This document shows, piece after piece, positions 25,564 to 34,677 of a stretch of 64,000 nt of DNA. The stretch's first letter is position 1, and every line of letters starts with the position of its first letter. A model generated the notes under the pieces. The model did not search any database. It was not told the DNA's origin and saw nothing but the letters and a program-made list of their open reading frames with translations. This stretch comes from WHSW01 sp963781265 (GTDB lineage Bacteria > Actinomycetota > Thermoleophilia > Solirubrobacterales > 70-9): NCBI GenBank assembly GCA_963781265.1, contig CAWAFH010000017.1, positions 1-64,000 of the forward strand, written 5' to 3'. The position numbers were made by a program, and so were the translations under genes.

Positions 25564-26651
25564 ATGTGGAAGAGATTCATGCTCCCGCTGCTGCTGGTGC
25601 TCGCGCTGCTCGCGAGCGCAGTCGCCGTGTCCCTGTCGAGCTCGCGTGATCGGGACCACGACGGCCTGCCCACCAGCTGGGAGCACCGCTACGGGATCTC
25701 GACCAAGAAGAAGTCGGGCAAACAGGACCCAGACCACGATCGGCTCACGAACCGCCGCGAGTACAAACTGCACACCAATCCCCGCAAGCGAGACACCGAC
25801 CGCGACGGCTATAACGACGGGCTCGAGGTCCGCAAGGGGACCAACCCGCGGGACCGAAGAAGCAACCCCGGCTTCCCGACCCCCGCCACCACCGGCGTCC
25901 CGCCGGGCTGGACGCCGAAGCAGACCCGGACCACCACCCTGCGCGTGACCGAGCCGGGGGCGGTGGTCCAAGACGTGCTGCTGAAGAATGCCGACATCGC
26001 CGTCGAGGCGCCCAACGTGACCCTGCGCCGAGTCGTGCTTCAGGGCGGCGTGATCAACAACGACGTCTCGTCCTGCGCGCCCGGGCTGACGATCGAAGAG
26101 TCCACGATCGAGCCGGCACCCGGGCAGGACTCCGGCGACGACACCGAGGGTGTGATCAGCTACGGCGGCTACACCGCCAAGAGCGTCAAGATCTGGCACC
26201 GCTCGGAGGGCTTTCGCGCCAGCGATTGCGGACCGGTCAGGATCGAGAATTCCTTCGCCCTCGTCACCCCGCCGCAGCCGTGCGGGGACTGGCACGGCGA
26301 CGGCCTCCAGGGCTACGACGCCGGCGCGATCACGGTTCGCAACGTCACCCTCGACCTCGACATGAGCGGCTGCGACGGCACCGCTCCGTTCTTCGTCCCG
26401 TCCGGCCAGGGCAACACCGAGCGCCGACGTCGATCGCCTGCTGGTCAAGGGCGGCGGCTATCCGTTCCGGCTCGGGGTCCCGGGGAACGGTCTCCGGGCT
26501 GAAGATCGCCGACGGCTCGTGGGTCTTCGGCCCGGTCGACGTCCGCTGCTCGGCGCTCAGCGGCTGGGACGCGGAGATCGTCGCGCTCTCGCCCGAGTAC
26601 CACATCACGGACCACCTCCGCTCGCAGCGATGCGAGGGAACCGGGAACTGA
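25564..26651 (+). CDS. Secreted TSP3-repeat / beta-helix protein, frameshifted paralogue 1
   Basis: About 361 aa from ATG 25564; an earlier start at 25474/25477 is possible. Signal/TM segment FMLPLLLVLALLASAVAVS. Residues 32-95 hold three thrombospondin type 3-like calcium loops (DRDHDGLPTSWE, DPDHDRLTNRRE, DTDRDGYNDGLE). Then comes a right-handed beta-helix domain of about 250 aa (VQDVLLKNADI, NVTLRRVVLQGGVINN, ISYGGYTAKSVKIWHRSEGF, GDWHGDGLQGYDA). Compared with the intact copy at 26785, two single bases are extra: a G near 26419 and an A near 26486. Removing both restores the frame to the stop at 26651. Probably binds or modifies a surface polysaccharide. Confidence 0.7.
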
Positions 26652-26784
26652 CGACCCGGCCTGCGGGCAGCCGCTGCGGCGCGAACCGCTCGCGCAACGA
26701 CATCCGTCCAGATCACCGGCCCTGAGCTCAATCCCGGCACGGGGGCTTCCGATCGTTTGAAGCCCCGGGGGAAAGGAGCGTCGG

Positions 26785-28128
26785 TTGGCCGTCTCGGAGC
26801 TCAAGCGTCTGATCGGATTCGTGTCGGTGCTGGTCGTCACTGGACTCATCGGGCAAGCCGCGTTTGCGAACGCGAAGCAGGAGCCGACGAAGCACGCACC
26901 GACCTCATGCCTCGGCGGCACCAGCGGCACCGATCGCGCCGACACGTTGGTCGGTACCGAAGCGGCCGATCGGATCAGGGGCGCGGGAGGGATCGATACG
27001 GTGATCGGCCTCGCGGGTGACGATTGCCTCGCGACTGGACTCGGGAACGACACGATCCGCACCGGGCCCGGCGAGGACAAGGTGATCGCCGGCAGCGGCC
27101 GCGATCACGTCGACAGCGCCGACGGCGAACCCGATCAGGTGCGCTGCGGCCGGGGCGTCGACGCCATCGTCGCCGATCGGATCGATCGCCTCAGCAGCTG
27201 CGAGCGGGTGCGCCGACCGCTCGACGCCGTCGGACCATCGCACGATGCCGACCCGGCGCCCAATCCCGACCCGGCGCCTGATCCCGACCCGGCGCCTGAT
27301 CCCGACCCGGCGCCATCACCGCCACCCCCCGGTTCGTCGCCCGACGCCTTCCCGACCCCCGCCACCACCGGCGTCCCTCCGGGTTGGACGCCGAGCCAGA
27401 CGCGGACCACGAACCTGCGCGTGACCCAGCCGGGGGCGGTGATCCAAGACGTCCTGTTGAAGAACGCCGACATTGATGTCGAGGCGCCCAACGTGACCCT
27501 GCGCCGAATCGAGCTTCAGGGCGGCGTGATCAACAACTGGCCCGGTCAGACCTGCAACACCGGGTTGGTGGTCGAGCAGTCCACGATCGGGCCGGCGCCC
27601 GGACAGGACTACGGCAACGACACCGAGGGGGTGATCAGCTACGGCGGCTACACCGCCAAGGGCGTCAAGATCTGGCACCGCTCGGAGGGCTTTCGCGCCA
27701 GTTCGTGCGGACCCGTCAGGGTCGAAGACTCCTTCGCCCTGGTCACCCCGCCGCGCCCGTGCGGCGACTGGCACGGCGACGGCCTCCAGGGCTACGACGC
27801 CGACGCGATCACGGTTCGCAACGTCACCCTCGAGCTCGACATCACCGGCTGCGGCGGGACGGCTCCGTTCTTCGTCCCCTCCGGCCAGGGCAACACCAGC
27901 GTTGACGTCGATCGCCTGCTGGTCAAGGGCGGCGGCTATCCGTTCCGGCTCGGGGTTCCGGGGACGGTCTCCGGACTGAAGATCGCCGACGACTCGTGGG
28001 TCTTCGGCCCGGTCGACGTCCGCTGCTCGGTGCTCAGCGAATGGGACGCGGAGATCGTCGCGCTCTCGCCCGAATACCAGATCACACAGCACCTGGGCCC
28101 GCAGCGGTGCCAGGGAGTCGGCAACTGA
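26785..28128 (+). CDS. Secreted RTX-repeat / beta-helix protein, paralogue 2
   Basis: 447 aa from TTG 26785, with GGAAAGGAG upstream. Signal peptide LIGFVSVLVVTGLIGQAAFANA. Residues 40-125 are hemolysin-type calcium repeats (GTSGTDRADTLVGT, GAGGIDTVIGLAGDD, GLGNDTIRTGPGED). Next is a repeated Pro/Asp linker (units of DPAPDP), then the same roughly 250-residue beta-helix as its upstream neighbour, ending SPEYQITQHLG. No catalytic residues are recognised. Four or more Cys in the helix suggest disulfides outside the cell. It converges on the Wzz-like gene. Confidence 0.8.
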   Translation: MAVSELKRLIGFVSVLVVTGLIGQAAFANAKQEPTKHAPTSCLGGTSGTDRADTLVGTEAADRIRGAGGIDTVIGLAGDDCLATGLGNDTIRTGPGEDKVIAGSGRDHVDSADGEPDQVRCGRGVDAIVADRIDRLSSCERVRRPLDAVGPSHDADPAPNPDPAPDPDPAPDPDPAPSPPPPGSSPDAFPTPATTGVPPGWTPSQTRTTNLRVTQPGAVIQDVLLKNADIDVEAPNVTLRRIELQGGVINNWPGQTCNTGLVVEQSTIGPAPGQDYGNDTEGVISYGGYTAKGVKIWHRSEGFRASSCGPVRVEDSFALVTPPRPCGDWHGDGLQGYDADAITVRNVTLELDITGCGGTAPFFVPSGQGNTSVDVDRLLVKGGGYPFRLGVPGTVSGLKIADDSWVFGPVDVRCSVLSEWDAEIVALSPEYQITQHLGPQRCQGVGN

Positions 28129-28849
28129 GGCTCGCTACACCTCGACGGAGCGCTCGGCGCCCGACCGGCGCCACCAATCGAGCGCAGGCCGGCACCAAGA
28201 TGATCGCCGCGCACCAGAGGCAGAACACGGTTCCGCCGAGGGCGAGCGCGCGCAGGACCTGCGGATCGCCGGAGGTCGCTCGGGCGCTGATCGAGGCGAC
28301 GGGCGTGACCACGAATCGCGGCGAGTCGGGGCGGGGGCCGAGCACCGCGCCCGCCTCGAGCTCTGCGACGGCACCGCCGGCGAGTCGGGTGGCCTCGTCG
28401 CTGTCGGGAGCCTCCGCCCGGATCTCGATCAGCGGCAGGATGCCGTCGGTGCGCGTCGTCAAGACGTAGGGCGCGAGGGACGACGCGGCCGCCTCGGAGG
28501 CGACCTGCGGCAACGATGCCTCGATCGTCGGGATGTTGAGCTCGGGGTCGACGACCGAGAGCATCCGCGCGGGGATCGGCACGGCGCGCGCGATCCGCCG
28601 CTTCGATGATTCGGTTCCGAGCAGCTCGGCGAGGACGGCGGCGCGCCAGCCGAGCGTCTCGACCCCCGCGGAGCCCTGGTCGACGAGCTGGTGCTTCGGC
28701 GTGTCGACGAGGACGCTCGTGGTCGCGATCGCGCCCTCTCCGCCCGCGCCGCTGATCACCTTGAGCGTCAGCCCGAGCGCCAGGAGGGCGCCGAGCCCGA
28801 CCAGGACCCTTCGACGCCACAGACCGCGAAAGACAGGGTTCGGCGCCAT
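28082..28849 (-). CDS. Wzz-like protein 2, probably with a late frameshift
   Basis: 255 aa as read. TM1 (VLVGLGALLALGLTLKVI), then the locus-specific ATTSVLVDTPKHQLVD motif, VETLGWRAAVLAELLG and LIEIRAEAPDSDEATRLAGGAV, then TM2 (ALALGGTVFCLWCAAIILV). The read C-terminus is Arg/Cys-rich and overlaps the convergent beta-helix gene by 47 bp. A one-base insertion near 28185 would instead give PALDWWRRSGAERSVEV and a stop at 28135, removing the overlap. Short tail, no kinase domain. Likely part of the chain-length/export apparatus with its paralogues. Confidence 0.7.
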   Translation of the reverse strand: MAPNPVFRGLWRRRVLVGLGALLALGLTLKVISGAGGEGAIATTSVLVDTPKHQLVDQGSAGVETLGWRAAVLAELLGTESSKRRIARAVPIPARMLSVVDPELNIPTIEASLPQVASEAAASSLAPYVLTTRTDGILPLIEIRAEAPDSDEATRLAGGAVAELEAGAVLGPRPDSPRFVVTPVASISARATSGDPQVLRALALGGTVFCLWCAAIILVPACARLVAPVGRRALRRGVASLSCRLPGTAAGPGAV

Positions 28850-28859
28850 CGTCGCGCCG

Positions 28860-29630
28860 TCAGCGCTCAGCCGAGCGCTCGCGCAGTGTCTCCGCCTGCC
28901 ATCCGCTCCTGATCCGCGAGACGACGATCAGCGTCGCGCACGCGATCATGAACGCGATCACGAACACGAGCATGGCCACCTGTACGTCGATGCCCGCGTT
29001 GATCACCTCGCCCTCCGCGCGCCCGAGTTGCAGCAGCCGGACCTGGTGCGACTCCGGGGTTCGCTGGGAAACGGCGAGCTCCGACAGGTATGCGCGCAAT
29101 TGATGAACCGCCGTATTCGCCAGCAGCGCCGCGCTCTGAGCATCCGGCGCCTGCGCGTAGATATCCAGCACCGGGACGGTGGCGTTCGCCTCGATGGTGA
29201 GCCGGTACTGGTCGGTCGACGCGAGGAGGTCGGTGGCGTGTTTGCGATCGGTGGACGCCACCACCGCCCGAGGCTGGTCCGGCGTCAGCGGCGGCTCGAT
29301 CTGAAGCTCGTCGGAAGGAACGTCGGCGTGGCGCGCGATCGCGTCGCGGACGTCGCCGTTCGCGACCACGTTGCCGAGCAGGACAGCTCGCTGTCGTAGC
29401 GCCTCGAGGCTGTAGGTGTCCTCGCGCAGGTCGAGGATCGTGGACCTCGGCTTGTCGACGACAACATGGGTGGCCGCCGTCGCCATCTCCAGCGACCTCG
29501 ACTCGATCCGCGGCGGGAGGATGCTGACGTGAGCAACGCTCCAGATGGCGACCACGAGCGCGAAAGCCGCGCTCGCGGCGACCAACGGCCGCATCCGCCA
29601 GAGCTCGCTGATCCGCTTGCCTAGCTTCAT
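28860..29630 (-). CDS. Wzz-like protein 3
   Basis: 256 aa from ATG 29630. Cytoplasmic KLGKRISELWRMR, TM1 (LVAASAAFALVVAIWSVAHV), ATAATHVVVDKPRSTILD, LRQRAVLLGNVVANGDVRDAIARHA, LDIYAQAPDAQSAALLANTAV and TM2 (VAMLVFVIAFMIACATLIVV). Same plan as the copies at 19316 and 28082. It starts 62 bp from the stop of the acyl carrier protein gene upstream and ends 10 bp before the next Wzz-like gene, so all belong to one minus-strand run. Confidence 0.75.
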   Translation of the reverse strand: MKLGKRISELWRMRPLVAASAAFALVVAIWSVAHVSILPPRIESRSLEMATAATHVVVDKPRSTILDLREDTYSLEALRQRAVLLGNVVANGDVRDAIARHADVPSDELQIEPPLTPDQPRAVVASTDRKHATDLLASTDQYRLTIEANATVPVLDIYAQAPDAQSAALLANTAVHQLRAYLSELAVSQRTPESHQVRLLQLGRAEGEVINAGIDVQVAMLVFVIAFMIACATLIVVSRIRSGWQAETLRERSAER

Positions 29631-29692
29631 CCCACCCCACCAACGATGGCCGCGGGGGTGGGCTTTCGCGGTCGGCCGCCGATCTCGGCCCG

Positions 29693-29953
29693 TCAGCGAT
29701 GCTCGGCGACGAACTCGGTCAGGCTCGCGAGGGTCGCGAACGCCTCAGCGGTCACCTCGTCGCCCTCGACCGTGATCCCGAACCGCCGCTCGAGCTCGAC
29801 GATCAGCTCCAGGACCGCGAGCGAGTCGAGCTCGGGCACCGCGCCGAGCAGCGGCGTCGTCTCGTCGATCGTCTCGGCGCGGTCCTCGAGCCCGAGCGTC
29901 TCGACGACGACCGCCTTCACCTCCGCGATCGCGAGTGTTCCGTTCAACCCCAT
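29693..29953 (-). CDS. Acyl carrier protein
   Basis: 86 aa from ATG 29953 with ribosome site GAGGAGG; the frame also offers GTG 29977, which overlaps the upstream gene. Four-helix ACP: LAIAEVKAVVVETLGLED, then VPELDSLAVLELIVELERRFGI with the phosphopantetheine Ser in DSL, and EAFATLASLTEFVAEH. It carries an acyl or aminoacyl group on 4'-phosphopantetheine. Together with the AMP ligase and PLP decarboxylase at 21.5-24.3 kb it completes the set seen in exosortase-A-type loci, here split across strands. Confidence 0.9.
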   Translation of the reverse strand: MGLNGTLAIAEVKAVVVETLGLEDRAETIDETTPLLGAVPELDSLAVLELIVELERRFGITVEGDEVTAEAFATLASLTEFVAEHR

Positions 29954-29973
29954 GACCCTCCTCTCACCCACCT

Positions 29974-32193
29974 TCAACGGGATGGCACCAGCGAATCTTT
30001 CGGCTGTGGCGGGGGGCTCGGACGGGCCGTGGTGTGACCGAGCGCCACCGGTTCGGGGCGCTGTGGCAGGCCCGTTCGCTCGCGCCGGCCGATGACGACC
30101 GCGACGAGGCCGGTGATGTAGAGGAATATGTACGGCACGTGCGGGAACGAGAGCGTGTCGAAGAGCGCCCCGCAGACCAGGAAGGCGACCGCGCCGAGCG
30201 CCCCGATCAGGGCGACCTGGGCGACGACCGGATCACGTCCCGCAATCGGCCGGCGGGTGACCGCGAGCACCGTCAGCCCGATCAGCAGGAAAGCGGCGAG
30301 GCCGATGACACCGGTCTCGATCAGCCGCAGCAGGATTTCGGAGTCGAGGATCCTGTAGGTCTCATGGTTGTAGCTTCCCCAGCCGCGACCGAACATCAGA
30401 TGCGTCCAGACGTCTGGACGAACCGCGTCGTAGTCCGCCACTCGATCGCTGACCGTGTTCACCGCGGTCCGATCGGAACGAAGGAATTGGTCGATGGTCG
30501 AGCGCAGAGCCCCCGGTGAGAGCGTCGTCACCGTGAGCAGCAACACGAGCGCCAGCGGCGCCAGCCGAAGCAGATCGCTGCGACGGTAGTAGGCGAGCGC
30601 GCCGAGGACTGCCGCCGGGGCGATGAAGGCGCTTTTGCGGTACGTGGCGAACACCGCGGCGATCAGAATGCACGTGGCGATGCCGTAGAGCGCGCGCTCG
30701 CCCCAGCGTTTGGCATCGAGCAGGCGCACGACGCCGATCGGGAGCGCGAGGGTCAGCATTGCCACCGCCTCCAGAGGCACCTCGGCGGGTCCCCAGACCA
30801 GGCGGCGACCGATGGAGTCGACGACCGGACCGACCTCGAGCTGGCGCTCGACATTGAAGATCCCGGGCATGAGCTTGTCCGACCACTCCCAGAAGAGATT
30901 GAAGCCCGACCGGTACTCGTAGATCATCCCGAGGGCGCAGATCACGGCCAGAACCAGCGTGTAGGTGAGGAACGGGCGCACCTCCCCGCGGCGGATAACG
31001 CTCGCGGTGATCACGAACAGCAGCACGTAGGAGACGATCGTCGCGAGCTTCTTCAGCGCGAGCTCGAGCTCGAGCGTCTGGTTCAGGTAATGGGCACCGA
31101 GAACGACGCTCAGCAGGGCGACGATCAGGAACGCTCCGAGCGCTCCGTGGATCCAGGTCATCCGAAAGCGCGGGGCGGCTCGCCCGCCGGCGACCAAGGC
31201 GATCAACCACGCAAACGCGATCGCGGGGAGGATCAGCCGATCGAGCGGGAGGTCGATCGGCAGGGACGCGTTGAGGTTGATCGAGTTGAACGGCATCAGC
31301 CAGAGCACGGCGATGAAGCCGGCGAGCATCCAGGGGAGAGCGCGGGTTGTGTGCGGCCAGCAGTCGTCCGACGACTCGGGGTGGCGGTCTTCGCTCCGCG
31401 CGAGCGCTGTCGTGCCGTTTCCGTTCGTCGGCTTCGGCGGACCGGGAGCAGGCGTCGGGGTCGCGGCCTTCCGGAGGCGGAGGGCCGTGAAGCCGTACAG
31501 AGCGACGGCCGTCAGCGCAAACGCGACCAGGAAGGTGAGAATCGCGATCGCGTAGGGAACGTAGCCGTTAACCACCTCGCCGCGGGCGCCTCTGATCTGG
31601 CGGAGCTGTAGGAGCTCGTTGGGGTTGACCCCTTCGCGATGCGCGACTCGCCGCAGATAGCCCCCGAGGCCGACCGACGATGCGTTGGCGAGACAGGTGG
31701 CCTGTCCTTCCGTCGGCGCCTGCGCGAAGACGTCGATGACCGGCGAGTCCTGCCTGCCCTGCACCTCGAGCTGATAGGGCGCGGTTGATCCCGCGATCTC
31801 GCTCGCGCGCCGTTCGCTGTCGGGCTCGGCGAACGCGGTCGGGACGTTGGCCGTCGTCCGCGCCTGGCCCGAGATCTCATCGTCGCCCACGTTGCAATGC
31901 CGGGCGATCCGCTTGAGCACCGGCTGGCTGACCATGACCCGCCCGAGCAACTCCGCGTGCTTGACACCGGTCTGGATGTCCTGCGGCAGGGCGCGCTGGA
32001 AGACGGCCGAGGGTGTGGTCGGCGGCGTGTCGACAATGACGTGGGTGGTCGCGGTTGCGACCTGCAGTCCCTGGTCACCGTTGGGCGGGAAGGGTCCGAT
32101 GCCGCTGTTGAAGCCTGCGGCGATCACCCCGACGGTGGTGCTGACGGCAAGCAGGGCGGCGAGCCGCCTGCGCGGGTACCGTTTGGACCGCAT
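29974..32193 (-). CDS. Fusion of Wzz-like co-polymerase domain and O-antigen ligase/polymerase
   Basis: 739 aa, continuous. Residues 1-235 are Wzz-like: TM1 (LAALLAVSTTVGVIAAGF), ATTHVIVDTPPTTPS, VKHAELLGRVMVSQ, VIDVFAQAPTEGQATCLANAS and TM2 (YAIAILTFLVAFALTAVALY). A Pro/Asn/Ser-rich linker spans about 245-285. Residues 285-720 are a polytopic membrane protein with around ten hydrophobic segments and a Wzy_C/O-antigen-ligase signature: a large loop with YEYRSGFNLFWEW and the later DVWTHLMFGRGWGSYNHETYRILDSEILLRLIETG. It would couple polymerisation or ligation to length control in one chain. It starts divergently from the SDR gene. Confidence 0.85.
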   Translation of the reverse strand: MRSKRYPRRRLAALLAVSTTVGVIAAGFNSGIGPFPPNGDQGLQVATATTHVIVDTPPTTPSAVFQRALPQDIQTGVKHAELLGRVMVSQPVLKRIARHCNVGDDEISGQARTTANVPTAFAEPDSERRASEIAGSTAPYQLEVQGRQDSPVIDVFAQAPTEGQATCLANASSVGLGGYLRRVAHREGVNPNELLQLRQIRGARGEVVNGYVPYAIAILTFLVAFALTAVALYGFTALRLRKAATPTPAPGPPKPTNGNGTTALARSEDRHPESSDDCWPHTTRALPWMLAGFIAVLWLMPFNSINLNASLPIDLPLDRLILPAIAFAWLIALVAGGRAAPRFRMTWIHGALGAFLIVALLSVVLGAHYLNQTLELELALKKLATIVSYVLLFVITASVIRRGEVRPFLTYTLVLAVICALGMIYEYRSGFNLFWEWSDKLMPGIFNVERQLEVGPVVDSIGRRLVWGPAEVPLEAVAMLTLALPIGVVRLLDAKRWGERALYGIATCILIAAVFATYRKSAFIAPAAVLGALAYYRRSDLLRLAPLALVLLLTVTTLSPGALRSTIDQFLRSDRTAVNTVSDRVADYDAVRPDVWTHLMFGRGWGSYNHETYRILDSEILLRLIETGVIGLAAFLLIGLTVLAVTRRPIAGRDPVVAQVALIGALGAVAFLVCGALFDTLSFPHVPYIFLYITGLVAVVIGRRERTGLPQRPEPVALGHTTARPSPPPQPKDSLVPSR

Positions 32194-32418
32194 CGGAATA
32201 CCAACGCGCGCGAAGGCCGCGCCCTTCCTCGCGCGCTGATTGTCGGGCGCCCAAAATCACGCCCACGGCGCCACGACGGCGCGGCGGCCCTCGCGAAGCC
32301 GGCTCGGCGACGACTACGCTGCGGTGCTCCGGTGCTGATCGCGCAAGCGGGCGCGGGGCACGGACGTTCACTTGATGAGGGCAGAAGCCCGCCATCACGT
32401 TCTCGAAGGAGGTTCGCT
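32194..32418. other. Divergent promoter region between Wzz-Wzy fusion and SDR genes
   Basis: 225 bp. An AAGGAGG ribosome site at 32406-32412 serves the TTG start of the SDR gene. No other gene or repeat seen. Confidence 0.4.
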
Positions 32419-33459
32419 TTGCGCGTCCTGGTAACCGGTCATCGTGGATACATCGGCTCGGTACTCGTCCCGGTCTTGCAGCGGGCGGGGCACGAGGTCG
32501 TCGGCCTCGACACCGACCTGTTCGCTCCGTGCACGTTCGGGCCCGAGGTACCGGAGGTCGAGTCGCTGCGCAAGGACGTCCGCGACGTCGAGACCGACGA
32601 CTTCGACGGCTTCGACGCGGTCATCCACCTGGCGGCCGTCTGCAACGACCCGGTAGGGGACCTGAATCCGCAGGCCACCTTCGACATCAACCACCTCGCC
32701 TCGGTCAGAGTCGCCGAGAAAGCGAAGCAGGCCGGAGTCGGCCGGTTTCTGTTCTCGTCGTCCTGCAGCCTCTACGGCCGGGCCGGGGAGGAGATGCTCG
32801 ACGAGAACGCCGAGTTCGCCCCGGTGACCCCGTACGGCGAGTCCAAGGTGCTTGCCGAGCGCGATATCTCGGCCCTCGCCGACGACGAGTTCAGCCCGAC
32901 GTATCTCCGGAACGCGACCGCCTTCGGCGTCTCCCCGCGCCTGCGCGTGGACGTCGTGGTCAACAACCTCGTCGGGTACGCGACGACGACGGGTGAGGTC
33001 GTGATCAAGAGCGATGGCAGCCCGTGGCGCCCTCTGGTCCATGTCCAGGACATCTCCGCGGCCTTCATCGCGGCACTCGCGGCGCCGCGCGAGCTCGTGC
33101 ACGACGAGGCGTTCAACGTCGGCGCGAACAGCGAGAACTACCGGATCCGCGAACTGGCCGAGATCGTCGAGGACGTGGTGCCCGGTGCGAGGACGACGTT
33201 CTCGACCGACGGTGGGCCTGACAAGCGCTCCTACCGGGTCGACTGCTCGAAGATCGAGTCGGTCCTCCCCGACAGCCGTCCTCGGTGGAGCGTGCGGCGG
33301 GGGACGGAGGAGCTGTACGAGGCGTACACGAGCAACGGCCTGACCCTCGAGGAGTTCCTGGGCGACCGCTACCTGAGGATCAACCGGGTTCGCGAGCTCC
33401 AGAGCGCGGGTCAGCTCGACGACGATCTGCGCTGGCGCGTGCCGACCGGGGTCGCATGA
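32419..33459 (+). CDS. NAD-dependent sugar epimerase/dehydratase (extended SDR)
   Basis: 346 aa from TTG 32419, chosen for the AAGGAGG site 7 nt upstream and because it begins exactly at the Rossmann strand RVLVTGHRGYIGSVL (TGxxGxxG). Further: VIHLAAVCNDPVG, SSSCSLYG (catalytic Ser), YGESKVLAE (YxxxK), LRNATAFG and PLVHVQDISAAF. It converts a nucleotide sugar at C4 and neighbouring positions, by oxidation, dehydration or epimerisation. The glycosyltransferase-like gene follows 45 bp later. Exact sugar unknown; it may feed the cytidylyltransferase pathway at 38.8-42.3 kb. Confidence 0.85.
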   Translation: MRVLVTGHRGYIGSVLVPVLQRAGHEVVGLDTDLFAPCTFGPEVPEVESLRKDVRDVETDDFDGFDAVIHLAAVCNDPVGDLNPQATFDINHLASVRVAEKAKQAGVGRFLFSSSCSLYGRAGEEMLDENAEFAPVTPYGESKVLAERDISALADDEFSPTYLRNATAFGVSPRLRVDVVVNNLVGYATTTGEVVIKSDGSPWRPLVHVQDISAAFIAALAAPRELVHDEAFNVGANSENYRIRELAEIVEDVVPGARTTFSTDGGPDKRSYRVDCSKIESVLPDSRPRWSVRRGTEELYEAYTSNGLTLEEFLGDRYLRINRVRELQSAGQLDDDLRWRVPTGVA

Positions 33460-33504
33460 CCGGCGGCTGTCGCCGGGGCCGAACGCGCGTGCGCTGAGCG
33501 CCCG

Positions 33505-34677
33505 ATGACGGGACGGCGCGAACCGGTATCCGTGATCTGCGTGTTCAGCGACGCGGCCGTCCGTGAACGATGCCTGGACCGTTCGCTCGAGGCCCACCGC
33601 GGCGAGGTGGAGTACATCCCGGTCGACAACACCCAAGGGGCGTTTGCGACGGCCGGGGAAGCCCTGAACCACGGCGCATCGCGTGCCGGGAACGAGCAGC
33701 TCGCGTTCGTGCATCAGGACGTCTACCTGCACTCGATCCCAGCCCTGGAGCGCGCCGCGGCGGCCCTTGCGGATGACCCCGGGATCGGGATCATCGGCGC
33801 GGCGGGGATCACCGCCGGTGGCGAGACCGTCGGCCGGATCCGTGATCGCGTGATCCTCGCGGGCAGGCCGGCGACCCGGCCGTCCGATGTCGACAGCGTC
33901 GACGAGGTCCTGTTCATGACCTCGCGGACCCTGCTCGAACGCATGCCGCTCTCGGAGGCCCCGGAGCTCGGCTGGCACGCCTACGCCATCGAGCTCGGCC
34001 TCCGAGCCTCCTCGCACGGCCTCCGCGTTTGCGCGCTCGACATCCCGCTCACCCACAACAGCCTCAACGTCAACGTCGATCGCCTCGACACGGCCTACGC
34101 GTACCTCGCGGCGCTGTACCCGGATGCGATGCCCGTGCGAGCCACGTGCGGGAGGATCTCGCCGCCCGTGGCAATCCCGCCGGCCGCCGCCGCCGTGTAC
34201 AACCGGCACAAGTGGCGCTACCGGTGGTTGCGCGAGTCCCTGGCGGCGCGCGCGGGACGATCCGCGGCGAAGGCCGATCGATGTGTGCTCGGCGACATCC
34301 GGCTCGACATCGATGATGTCATTTCGCAGGATGGCGTCGCCCCGATCCTGGTCGTCAGCCTCGACTCCGAGTCGGACTTCGCCGACGAGCATCCGGGTCC
34401 GCTGGAGCTCGTTCGCGGGCAGCAGCCGATAATCGTTGCCGCGACCCCGCCGTCCGGGCTGTCGGAGATCCTCGCCGGCGCGGACCGATCGGACTCGATC
34501 CTGCTCACCAACCTGGACTTGAGCGGGCTGCGCGCGGTGGAACCGTCACTACCCCCCGGGCCGCGGTTGCTCGGGTTCCGGCGCGAGATCGGATACTGGC
34601 TGTTGCTCGGGCCGGCGGCCGCGAAGCCGCCGTGGCGGACGTGGCGAACCCCCCAGGCGACGCCGGCGTTCGCCTGA
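33505..34677 (+). CDS. GT-A-like glycosyltransferase family protein
   Basis: 390 aa from ATG 33505. The N-terminal half looks like a divergent GT-A domain: VSVICVFSDAAVRERCLDRSL, YIPVDNTQGAFATAGEALNHG, QLAFVHQDVYLHS (HQD in place of DxD) and an acceptor-side segment ELGWHAYAIELGLRA. The C-terminal 150 residues have no family I recognise (ILVVSLDSESDF, LLTNLDLSGL). No TM helices. Such proteins occur beside sugar-nucleotide SDR genes in capsule/EPS loci. Confidence 0.65.
   Translation: MTGRREPVSVICVFSDAAVRERCLDRSLEAHRGEVEYIPVDNTQGAFATAGEALNHGASRAGNEQLAFVHQDVYLHSIPALERAAAALADDPGIGIIGAAGITAGGETVGRIRDRVILAGRPATRPSDVDSVDEVLFMTSRTLLERMPLSEAPELGWHAYAIELGLRASSHGLRVCALDIPLTHNSLNVNVDRLDTAYAYLAALYPDAMPVRATCGRISPPVAIPPAAAAVYNRHKWRYRWLRESLAARAGRSAAKADRCVLGDIRLDIDDVISQDGVAPILVVSLDSESDFADEHPGPLELVRGQQPIIVAATPPSGLSEILAGADRSDSILLTNLDLSGLRAVEPSLPPGPRLLGFRREIGYWLLLGPAAAKPPWRTWRTPQATPAFA

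Noticed and set aside
27235..27330. Short repeats as a CRISPR-like array
   Set aside because: The repeats are in-frame DPAP units of the RTX/beta-helix protein, with no spacers.
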